From: Elusimicrobia bacterium RIFCSPLOWO2_01_FULL_54_10
GTDB lineage: Bacteria; Elusimicrobiota; Elusimicrobia; 2-02-FULL-39-32
Assembly: GCA_001799975.1 (NCBI GenBank)
Contig: MGUQ01000128.1
Location: 1 to 5,130 of the forward strand
DNA: 5,130 nucleotides
Direction: 5' to 3'
Below are positions 1-5,130 of the stretch, piece by piece. Under the pieces are notes generated by a model. The model saw nothing but the letters and a program-made list of their open reading frames with translations, was not told where the DNA came from and made no database searches. The translations under genes were made by a program, and so were the position numbers. Numbering within the stretch: the first letter of the stretch is position 1; every line of letters begins with the position of its first letter.

Positions 1-729
1 GGCGGGGAGCGCCGGATCCCGCCCCCCCGCGCGCGCCGCATCCCACATTTCATTGTCTGCCAAGCCAATTTTATAAAGACTCCACGCGGCGGCTTTCATG
101 ACCGGCCGGGCAAAGAAGATGAATCCGGGGTACGCAAACAGAATCTCCAAAAACGGCGCCAGGCGGGCCCAGCGCAAGCCGAACACTGAGGCCATGTTTT
201 GAGACCGGACGCCGCCGCTGCGAACCAGGCCAAAATCTGATTCCGGGACGACGATGTCGTTGCCCCATCCGAAATTCTTTCTAATTTTTCCTTCGGCAAC
301 CAGGTCAAAATCCGCCTTGTCGGCCAGGGGCTCAAAGAGCTTGGCGGCCCTCACCGCCCGGGCTTTCACGTCAATTAACTTTACGTTTTTGCTGGGCATG
401 GCAGGCACAAAAATTTTGGTTTTCCCGCTGAAAATCATTTGCGGGACATCAACGCTGACGAAGGCGCATGCAGGCCGTTGGATTGCTTTGACGGCTTCCT
501 CAAATATTTTGTCGTCCGGTATTGCCGGCCGGCCCCTTTCCCCCCTGCCCACGATAACTCGCGCGACTGAGTCAAATTCCTCGAGAGTGACGTTGTCAGC
601 CGTGCGAAGCAGGGCCAGGATCCGCGCCATTTGCGAAGCAGGGCGGTCCATGAAGTAGGAAGAAAAATTCTCATCATCGGGGAAAGGATTGTTCTGAAGC
701 GCTTGCAGGTTGGACATCACGGTAGGATG
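1..729 (-). other. Uncharacterised C-terminal domain of the visible protein, ending near a hydrophobic segment
   Basis: Residues 407-649 after the TAG leave the coiled-coil style. They contain mixed alpha/beta sequence (TLEEFDSVARVIVGRGERGR, then PACAFVSVDVPQMIFSGKTK and IFVPAMPSKNVKLIDVKARA). Next come a glycine-containing stretch (NFGWGNDIVVPESDFGLV) and a hydrophobic segment (WARLAPFLEILFAYPGFIFF) at 97-171 that may be a membrane or re-entrant helix. The only cysteine of this half is at residue 494. No family is recognised. The frame is still open at base 1, so the protein continues beyond the window unless the very GC-rich last 40 bases hide an error. Confidence 0.55.
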
Positions 730-1947
730 CCATTCCGTTTCTAACGCTCTCATGGCCTGATCTTGGGCTCTTTGTTGTTCCGCCAGGAGCGCGTTTTCCG
801 CAAGAGATTGATTGACCCGAGTTTGGTCCCTTTCAAAGCGGATCCGCCGGATCCACTTTCCGGTAGTCCCTTGGGAAAGATGACCGGATTTTTCAAGAAA
901 CCTTGCCGCCGGCAATAAGCCCCGCGCTTGTTCCAGAATCTCCAAGGCCGCGTCAAATTCCCCTTCTTGATCGGTATCGTAGGATTGTTGGATCAGCGCG
1001 GAAAATCGCTCCGAAAGAGTTTTCGCTTCCAGCTTGGAGCGTTCGTCTTCTGCCACCCTGGCAAGCCTTTCTTTTTCGCGAATGCGCTCCGCGTGAGCGG
1101 CAAGTAGCTCCCGCAACCGCCCCCGCACAAGCCCCTTGCCAATTTTAATCTCAGAAAGTGAATCTTTTAGTTCTGCCGAAAATTTCAGACTTTTCGCTCT
1201 TGCTTCTTCGCGCAGCCGGCTCTTTTCAGCCGTCATGGCCTCCTGATGCGCGGTAATCCGGCCGCGCAGCGCTTCCTCCGTTCCCTGAGGCAGGAATCTT
1301 TTGTGTTGCGCTTTGCGGACTGAAGATAATTTAGAACTTGCATCCTTGATCTGCGTATCAGCTTCCTCAAAGTCATTCGCAATAATGGCTGCGGCAGATT
1401 TCTCCAAGATCGCTTCAACGTCCGCAAGGATTCCCTGCGCTCTTTGAAACCGCTCCTTCTCTCGCCGCTGAACTTCCTCGCGCCTGGCTGCTGCCGCATC
1501 GTCAATGAGATCCGGTTGCGGGGCGGCCGTTTCAGCGCGGGGCGGTTTCTGAGAAGCCTCTGGCGCCGGTGCGCGTGCCTGCGGTTTAACGGCGACCGGC
1601 GTCTCCAAAACTTTTTCCGCGCGGTGTTCTTTGACGCCGCGACGGCGGATTTTTTCGGCGCCCGCCTGGCGCTTTTTGATGACGGAATGGATTCTGCGCA
1701 CGGTCCAGCGGGCCAGCTTTCCGCTCGCGAACCAGAAAGCATAGGTGGCGAATGCAGACTGCAGCCACTTCATCAGCGTCGGGGCATTCTTCATGTCTTC
1801 AACATGGCTTGACAAGAAAATGATTCCGTACGACAAGGGATAGCCGGGGGAATGCCTGAACAAGCCCATCATGATCAAATCAGTCACCGGCAGGGCAAGG
1901 GAGACAAACAGAAATGCCGGTGCGAACGTAAGCAGGAATCCGCCCAG
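1..1947 (-). CDS. Continuation of the same reading frame after the TAG: TM segments, basic region, coiled coil, unknown C-terminal domain (3' end outside window)
   Basis: The frame directly after the TAG has 649 sense codons and no stop, and runs off the left edge. Codon style matches the upstream part. Numbering from the first codon after the TAG: residues 1-26 form a transmembrane helix (LGGFLLTFAPAFLFVSLALP and following); 58-81 are a weaker hydrophobic segment; 82-113 are strongly basic; 115-148 are Pro/Ala-rich; 149-406 are charged and helical, largely coiled coil; 407-590 are an unrecognised domain; 593-617 are hydrophobic. If this were a separate gene, its start would have to be GTG 1885-1887, TTG 1876-1878 or ATG 1870-1872. 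None has a purine-rich Shine-Dalgarno sequence, and all would discard the clear TM helix encoded before them. I therefore read it as the same polypeptide interrupted by, or translated through, the TAG. Only one cysteine (residue 494) is present. Function unknown. Confidence 0.8.
   Translation of the reverse strand, partial: MGGFLLTFAPAFLFVSLALPVTDLIMMGLFRHSPGYPLSYGIIFLSSHVEDMKNAPTLMKWLQSAFATYAFWFASGKLARWTVRRIHSVIKKRQAGAEKIRRRGVKEHRAEKVLETPVAVKPQARAPAPEASQKPPRAETAAPQPDLIDDAAAARREEVQRREKERFQRAQGILADVEAILEKSAAAIIANDFEEADTQIKDASSKLSSVRKAQHKRFLPQGTEEALRGRITAHQEAMTAEKSRLREEARAKSLKFSAELKDSLSEIKIGKGLVRGRLRELLAAHAERIREKERLARVAEDERSKLEAKTLSERFSALIQQSYDTDQEGEFDAALEILEQARGLLPAARFLEKSGHLSQGTTGKWIRRIRFERDQTRVNQSLAENALLAEQQRAQDQAMRALETEWHPTVMSNLQALQNNPFPDDENFSSYFMDRPASQMARILALLRTADNVTLEEFDSVARVIVGRGERGRPAIPDDKIFEEAVKAIQRPACAFVSVDVPQMIFSGKTKIFVPAMPSKNVKLIDVKARAVRAAKLFEPLADKADFDLVAEGKIRKNFGWGNDIVVPESDFGLVRSGGVRSQNMASVFGLRWARLAPFLEILFAYPGFIFFARPVMKAAAWSLYKIGLADNEMWDAARAGGRDPALPA
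730..1503 (-). other. Long charged coiled-coil region with two TPR-like helix motifs
   Basis: Residues 149-406 after the TAG are rich in Glu, Arg, Lys, Ala and Gln with heptad-like spacing, for example AAAARREEVQRREKERFQRA, HAERIREKERLARVAEDE and ENALLAEQQRAQDQAMRA. Two stretches instead read like TPR helix junctions: NDFEEADTQIKDASSKL (1327-1377) and EGEFDAALEILEQARGLLP (910-969 region). The region may be a helical stalk or an oligomerisation element. Part of it may be single alpha helix rather than true coiled coil. Confidence 0.65.
1498..1704 (-). other. Basic juxtamembrane segment followed by Pro/Ala-rich linker
   Basis: Directly after the last hydrophobic segment the protein is densely basic (TVRRIHSVIKKRQAG, then EKIRRRGVKEHRAEKV). 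It then becomes low-complexity and rich in Pro and Ala (ETPVAVKPQARAPAPEAS, then QKPPRAETAAPQPDLIDD). This is the usual look of a cytoplasmic membrane-proximal anchor and a flexible tether that joins a membrane block to a coiled coil. Confidence 0.65.
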
Positions 1948-2385
1948 CTAGCGAGTTTGCGCGACGCGCCTTGCCTCCCACAGAATTCTGGCCAGAAAGA
2001 GCATGGCAAACACCGGCATCAACAAGAACGCGGCGATACCCTGCCGCGTTTCCGCAATCCATTGCAAATGCTTCCATACGAAAAATTGAACGTCGGACAT
2101 GATGTTTCCCAGCAAAAACTCTTCCGCGTTGTAAAAGTTGTAAAGGAGAATCAATGAAACCGTCAAGTCTCCAAGCACCGTGCCGATTTTCCACAACTGT
2201 GGCTCCGTGAGCCCGAACCATGCCGCTTCCGGGTTCGCTCCGGTATTTCTGTGGATCGCCGTTCCCAGGGCTCCTGCGCCCGCCAAGCCCGCCGCCCAGC
2301 TTGCCCACGCGGGCCATTCCAATGTGGGCAAAATGACGTTGAACTGCGGCAGATACAACAAAGCCAATATGCCGACGACTGCCAG
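1705..2385 (-). other. Membrane block of about six hydrophobic segments, with the TAG between the fourth and fifth
   Basis: Segments by position: 2329-2385 (LAVVGILALLYLPQFNVIL), 2254-2310 (AWASWAAGLAGAGALGTAI), 2131-2193 (WKIGTVLGDLTVSLILLYNFY), 1981-2040 (QGIAAFLLMPVFAMLFLARI), then after the TAG 1870-1938 (FLLTFAPAFLFVSLALPVTD), and a weaker one at 1705-1776 (WLQSAFATYAFWFASGKLAR). Flanking charges fit the positive-inside rule for all six taken together: basic before the first (RRIKR), acidic after the third (NAEE), basic after the fourth (EARRVAQTR) and strongly basic after the sixth (RWTVRRIHSVIKKR). Both large soluble flanks would then be cytoplasmic. The sixth segment is the least certain. 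Confidence 0.65.
1948..1950 (-). other. Single in-frame TAG splitting a window-long reading frame
   Basis: The codon order is GCG CAA ACT CGC TAG CTG GGC GGA. It is the only stop among 1,710 codons in this frame. It lies in a short basic loop (ARRVAQTR, stop, LGG) between two hydrophobic helices. One base change (C to T on the coding strand) would make it from CAG, Gln. It sits inside the palindrome GCTAGC (1947-1952). The base after the stop is C, which in several systems is a weaker termination context. Possible readings are nonsense mutation, base-call error, readthrough, or reassigned TAG. No hairpin obvious enough to claim as a readthrough element was seen downstream. Confidence 0.9.
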
Positions 2386-5130
2386 GGGCGCTTGGGTTCC
2401 CGAAGCCCAGTCGGGAAAGCGCTTGATTCGCCGTTGAGCCGGCGTCCTGCCCGACGGCTCACCGCGATCCATTTTATTCCGGAGATCGAGCACGGTTGTA
2501 TCGGAGACAGTCAAATCATCCGGCAAACCCCGCAGAAGGCGCCGGGCAACCATGTATTGGCGGGCATTGTAAAAGCCGATCGCTTCCTTCGCCCTGTATG
2601 CCATGCTTTCCGCTTCCGGCATTTCCCTGCTTTTTAACAGGATTCCGGCCAGCGTGCGCAAATTCCTGACATGGGCCCATTCCCTATTAGATACTCGGGA
2701 CCATTTCTCCGTAGGAGTTCTGGGTTCAAATTCCTCTAAAAATCCGGCGGCATTTTCAAAACGCCCCGTTTCGATCAATGCCTGGCCTAAAATCGAAACG
2801 ACTCCGATGGTTCTCCGGATGGCCGGATTCAATACATAGAGACCGTCAGCCCCGGCTGTTCCCAACAGGGTAACGGCTTCATCAGGCTTTCTCTCCGAGA
2901 ATTTCTCCTGCAAATGGATGGAGGCCAGGTTGGCCCTCGCCGTGTATTTCAGTCTGTGTAGATTCTCCAATCTCTCCGGGGCGCCTGAATTGGGGGAAAG
3001 GCGCGTCGCGGAAATCACCGCATTGATCTGCTCCAAGTTGCGGCGCAGCGCGGCCTCCGCGTCCTGAAAGCGTCCCAGCCGTTTCAGTACGGTAGAAAGG
3101 ACGTTTCCGGCATCAAATTGCTCCGCAATCCATCCCCTCCTGTCGCTTCCAGCAAGCTGTAGCACGCTTTCCAACGCCCATTGGGCTTGTTCCAGAATCG
3201 GGCGAAAGTTGTTCCTGGCATCCCCGTGAACGATTTCAGGGTTCGCTCGCACAAAATCATCCTGCTCCGTCAAAACAATTCTCGCCGCCTTCGTGGCAGT
3301 CTTCAGTTCCCGGGAAAACCCCATCCGGGAAACCATGCCAATTGCGGCAAGCGGATTATTGCTCCATTGTTCTTTAAAATTGTCCCGGACTCTGCTCCCG
3401 GGCGTCTCTGAATGAACAATCCCCTTCCCGATTCTGGCTAAAAGCGCAGGATAATTTGCGGGATCCCTCCGTTCCAGCTCACGAAGCACCCTCCAAACTT
3501 TTTTTGGAGAAGAATGAATCCACTCGGATAGCTGGAGGACGGCATTCCTTTCTTGCGGGCGCCGGATTATAAACAACCCTGTGCTAAGTTTCTCGACTTT
3601 GAGACCGGCGTTTTCGAAAGCGGCTATAATTTTAGCCTCTTCCCCGTAGTTCCAAATGAGGGCGCGGCCCCGTTCTGTGAGCCTGCCGGGAAGTTCCCGA
3701 GCGAATCGTTCCAGCACTTCATCCGTGCCCTTATAATCGTCCCAAAAATCCATGAGCTTTGCCGGCCGCGAATCAGGCATCAGGCCGGGCATGTTGGGCA
3801 TGTTCCAGAGAATGACATCGAATTTTCTACCCGGAAAGATTTCGGAGCCGTCCGGCGCTGTGAAAATATCCCCCGCGCGGGTAATGGGAAAGTGCTCATC
3901 CCGTTCCCATTCCCCAAAAACCGCCTCCCGATATGCGTTGATCAGACGGGAATGCTCCTTCCTCTCATCAATAAACGCATGCCACTTCTTAATCAGGTCC
4001 GGATCTTGAAGATCGGGGACAAAATAGTAATCCCCCGTATCAAAATATTCCAATTGAAGGTCATAAATTTTCTCGTTCATTCTGGAGGCCCCGGTCTTTT
4101 GATATTCTTCCTTGATCGCATCGGACAACGCCTGGGGAAGAACCGGGTACACCGCGAACGCCTGGCCGCCGGGGCCGTACAAAACGTCAAATTCAATGAT
4201 GTCAAAATCCGCAATTCCGGTGAGCTCCGCGCATTTTTGGGCATCGGCAAGTTGGAATTGCAGAGTTTCAAGGCCGCCTGCGGGCGATTTTGTCCGGTCT
4301 GTCCGCTTGGGAACTGAAACTCTTCTGAATTGAAGCCCTCCCGGGCCTTGCCGCATCGGAATGTGTTCCAGGCGGCCAATCCCCAGGGCCGTCAAAAGCC
4401 GGTCTGCAGGAACCTGTTCCGCGCCTTCCTTGGAAATTTCTTCAAACGGCTTCTGCGGGAAGCACAAATCCCGTAATTTGGCATCCATCTGCCGGGCTTC
4501 CTCCCGCAAGGCATTGAGTTCGTCCTGAATTTTTTGATCCGTTGCGGGCGCACGGCGTGCGATTCTGTTCATCTCCCTGTGGATGTTCCGCAGTCGCGTC
4601 TCAAGATTTGCATATGCGCTGAACCAGGGGTTTCGAAGCAGCGCCTCTTCGCCGTTGGCGGCCACATCCTTCAAAAATCCCGCCAAATGACGGGTGAGAG
4701 GATTCCGCTCCAGGCGCCGGACCACAACATCAAAATCATCAAAATACCGTTCCATTTGGGGGAATCGATATGTATGGAGCCAGTCAAAAAGCTCGTTGGC
4801 ATCTTTGATGTTGCGGGACGACGTTCCGTCCCCGTTGGGGATGAATCCCACCTTTGACTCCAGGAGCGGCTGGGCAAACGGATTGCTGACAAATGCCTCC
4901 CGCTCCATATCCATGAGCGCCCGGATGTCGTTATGGTCGGGAATGATCCCCACGGAAGCAAGAGAAACGCTGCCATGCGGGTTGGACCTGACCGCATGGA
5001 TGATTGAGCGTCCATACAATCGATAAATCTCGTGGGAAAGGGATTGCATCCAATCCGATCCCGCGGATGCGAGAGCTGGCGCAACGGAAGTGGCTTGCCG
5101 CAGACGCGCAAAGCTGTCGGACAAATCGTT
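1948..5130 (-). CDS. Upstream part of a very large multidomain membrane protein (degenerate methyltransferase, TPR-like, four TM), ends at TAG
   Basis: The frame is open from the window edge to the TAG at 1948-1950. A TTG at 5122-5124 would give 1,058 residues, but only two codons precede it, both sense, and no ribosome binding site is visible, so the true start is probably outside the window. Numbering from that TTG: residues 1-416 are an unrecognised helical region; 417-523 resemble the C-terminal half of a PrmC/HemK-type methyltransferase (GDIF, then FDVILWNMPNMPG); about 640-855 hold TPR-like helix pairs; 914-1048 hold four hydrophobic segments. The protein would end in a basic tail (ARRVAQTR) just after the fourth. 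There are only two cysteines, C221 and C298. The same frame continues past the TAG for 649 more sense codons. I infer that this is part of a longer gene rather than a complete one. I cannot assign a function; methyltransferase activity is doubtful because the SAM-binding glycine motif is not seen. Confidence 0.85.
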   Translation of the reverse strand, partial: NDLSDSFARLRQATSVAPALASAGSDWMQSLSHEIYRLYGRSIIHAVRSNPHGSVSLASVGIIPDHNDIRALMDMEREAFVSNPFAQPLLESKVGFIPNGDGTSSRNIKDANELFDWLHTYRFPQMERYFDDFDVVVRRLERNPLTRHLAGFLKDVAANGEEALLRNPWFSAYANLETRLRNIHREMNRIARRAPATDQKIQDELNALREEARQMDAKLRDLCFPQKPFEEISKEGAEQVPADRLLTALGIGRLEHIPMRQGPGGLQFRRVSVPKRTDRTKSPAGGLETLQFQLADAQKCAELTGIADFDIIEFDVLYGPGGQAFAVYPVLPQALSDAIKEEYQKTGASRMNEKIYDLQLEYFDTGDYYFVPDLQDPDLIKKWHAFIDERKEHSRLINAYREAVFGEWERDEHFPITRAGDIFTAPDGSEIFPGRKFDVILWNMPNMPGLMPDSRPAKLMDFWDDYKGTDEVLERFARELPGRLTERGRALIWNYGEEAKIIAAFENAGLKVEKLSTGLFIIRRPQERNAVLQLSEWIHSSPKKVWRVLRELERRDPANYPALLARIGKGIVHSETPGSRVRDNFKEQWSNNPLAAIGMVSRMGFSRELKTATKAARIVLTEQDDFVRANPEIVHGDARNNFRPILEQAQWALESVLQLAGSDRRGWIAEQFDAGNVLSTVLKRLGRFQDAEAALRRNLEQINAVISATRLSPNSGAPERLENLHRLKYTARANLASIHLQEKFSERKPDEAVTLLGTAGADGLYVLNPAIRRTIGVVSILGQALIETGRFENAAGFLEEFEPRTPTEKWSRVSNREWAHVRNLRTLAGILLKSREMPEAESMAYRAKEAIGFYNARQYMVARRLLRGLPDDLTVSDTTVLDLRNKMDRGEPSGRTPAQRRIKRFPDWASGTQAPLAVVGILALLYLPQFNVILPTLEWPAWASWAAGLAGAGALGTAIHRNTGANPEAAWFGLTEPQLWKIGTVLGDLTVSLILLYNFYNAEEFLLGNIMSDVQFFVWKHLQWIAETRQGIAAFLLMPVFAMLFLARILWEARRVAQTR
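2560..3207 (-). other. TPR-like alpha-helical repeat region
   Basis: Residues 640-855 are almost wholly helical, with TPR-style turns: LKRLGRFQDAEAALRRNLEQ (680-699), LIETGRFENAAGFLEEFEP (783-801) and LLKSREMPEAESMAYRAKEA (829-848). Each has the small/aromatic-x-x-A pattern at the helix A/B junction typical of tetratricopeptide repeats. Other helices between them (for example 725-741 and 745-755) probably complete the pairs. TPRs mediate protein-protein contacts; the partner is unknown. The repeats are degenerate, so the exact count is uncertain. Confidence 0.6.
3556..3876 (-). other. PrmC/HemK-like class I methyltransferase half-domain, motif I not found
   Basis: Residues 417-523 read AGDIFTAPDG, then GRKFDVILWNMPNMPG, then a helix containing GTDEVLERFARELPGRL, a strand GRALIWNYG, a helix EEAKIIAAFENAGL and the strands KVEKL and TGLFIIRRP. 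The order and spacing match motifs III and IV and the closing strands of PrmC/HemK-type methyltransferases, where the usual text is GD(L/I)F and (F/Y)D(L/V)IxxNPPY. Here NPPY is replaced by NMPN (441-444). In this family the glycine-rich motif I (E/D-x-G-x-G-x-G) lies about 65-75 residues before motif IV, around residues 366-376. That stretch has no such glycines. Either the N-terminal half is strongly diverged or the domain is a non-catalytic remnant. The assignment rests on motif reading alone. Confidence 0.55.
3877..5130 (-). other. Uncharacterised N-terminal region of the visible protein (helical, charged)
   Basis: This covers residues 1-416 counted from the TTG at 5122-5124. Residues 1-165 are mixed and rich in aromatic and charged residues. 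Residues 170-220 look like a short coiled coil (NLETRLRNIHREMNRIAR, then DELNALREEARQMDAKLRDL). Residues 240-420 are mixed alpha/beta in character, with FDIIEFDVLYGPGGQAF at 307-323 and an acidic aromatic stretch FDTGDYYFVPDLQDPDLI at 361-378. I recognise no family. The part just before the methyltransferase-like block is where a SAM-binding motif I should lie, and none is seen. Confidence 0.6.

Noticed and set aside
254..658. A 134-codon open frame on the plus strand
   Set aside because: Antisense shadow of the C-terminal domain; Ser/Arg/Ala-rich, no ribosome binding site or recognisable family.
840..854. Two GGATCC sites nine bases apart, a short direct repeat
   Set aside because: It is explained by the coding text (repeated Ile-Arg codons in WIRRIRFE) and is too short to indicate a mobile element or regulatory site.
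1233..1742. A 169-codon open frame on the minus strand in another frame
   Set aside because: Its product is extremely Arg-rich and low in complexity, typical of an out-of-frame reading of the Ala/Glu/Lys-rich coiled coil. The overlapping main frame gives sensible sequence.
1870..1887. Independent start of a second gene at GTG 1887, TTG 1878 or ATG 1872
   Set aside because: There is no Shine-Dalgarno sequence before any of them, and each would waste the well-formed transmembrane helix encoded between the TAG and these codons. Kept only as an alternative.
1880..2317. A 145-codon minus-strand frame that spans the TAG in a different register
   Set aside because: I considered it as a possible frameshift bypass of the stop. 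Its product is Gly/Arg-rich with no membrane helices, while the main frame gives good helices on both sides, so no frameshift is needed or supported.
3599..3629. Sigma70-like promoter on the plus strand: TTGAGA, 19-base gap, TATAAT
   Set aside because: It lies inside the minus-strand coding sequence and leads to no credible plus-strand gene. The spacing is longer than ideal and such matches are expected by chance.
3553..4317. A 254-codon open frame on the plus strand
   Set aside because: It lies antisense to the methyltransferase-like block and the region before it. Its protein has no recognisable domain and no ribosome binding site, and it is explained by codon bias of the minus-strand gene.
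5122..5124. TTG as the true start of the upstream coding region
   Set aside because: It is only six bases from the edge, the two preceding codons are sense, and no ribosome binding site can be seen, so the frame most likely continues outside the window.

Overview
The window is one protein-coding stretch on the minus strand. Read from base 5130 to base 1 in a single frame it is 1,710 codons long, and the only stop is one TAG at 1948-1950. The frame is open at both window edges, so neither the true start nor the true end of the gene is visible. I see no RNA genes, mobile elements, CRISPR arrays, convincing promoters or terminators, and no non-coding stretch of notable length.

Reading in the direction of translation: 5130-3877 encodes a mostly helical, charged region I do not recognise. 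3876-3556 encodes what looks like the C-terminal half of a class I (Rossmann-fold) SAM methyltransferase of the PrmC/HemK type, without a recognisable SAM-binding glycine motif before it. 3555-2440 encodes an alpha-helical region with at least three TPR-like helix pairs. 2385-1705 encodes a membrane block of about six hydrophobic segments, and the TAG falls in the short basic loop between the fourth and fifth. 1704-730 encodes a very basic segment, a Pro/Ala-rich linker and a long charged coiled coil. 729-1 encodes an unrecognised mixed domain ending in a hydrophobic segment close to the window edge.

The two sides of the TAG look like halves of one large membrane-anchored protein. The 20 codons directly after the TAG encode a good transmembrane helix, yet they contain no ATG, GTG or TTG from which it could be started. 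The first possible start codons come after it, and none has a Shine-Dalgarno sequence. The TAG could be a real nonsense mutation (one base from CAG, Gln), a sequencing error, programmed or leaky readthrough, or a sense TAG in an unusual code. The sequence alone does not decide.

The organism is bacterial in style: dense coding, moderately high GC by eye, mixed codon use. A very long multidomain protein with a degenerate methyltransferase, TPRs and an internal membrane block recalls the giant proteins of poorly characterised environmental bacteria such as Omnitrophota and other PVC-related lineages. That placement is a weak inference and no marker gene supports it.
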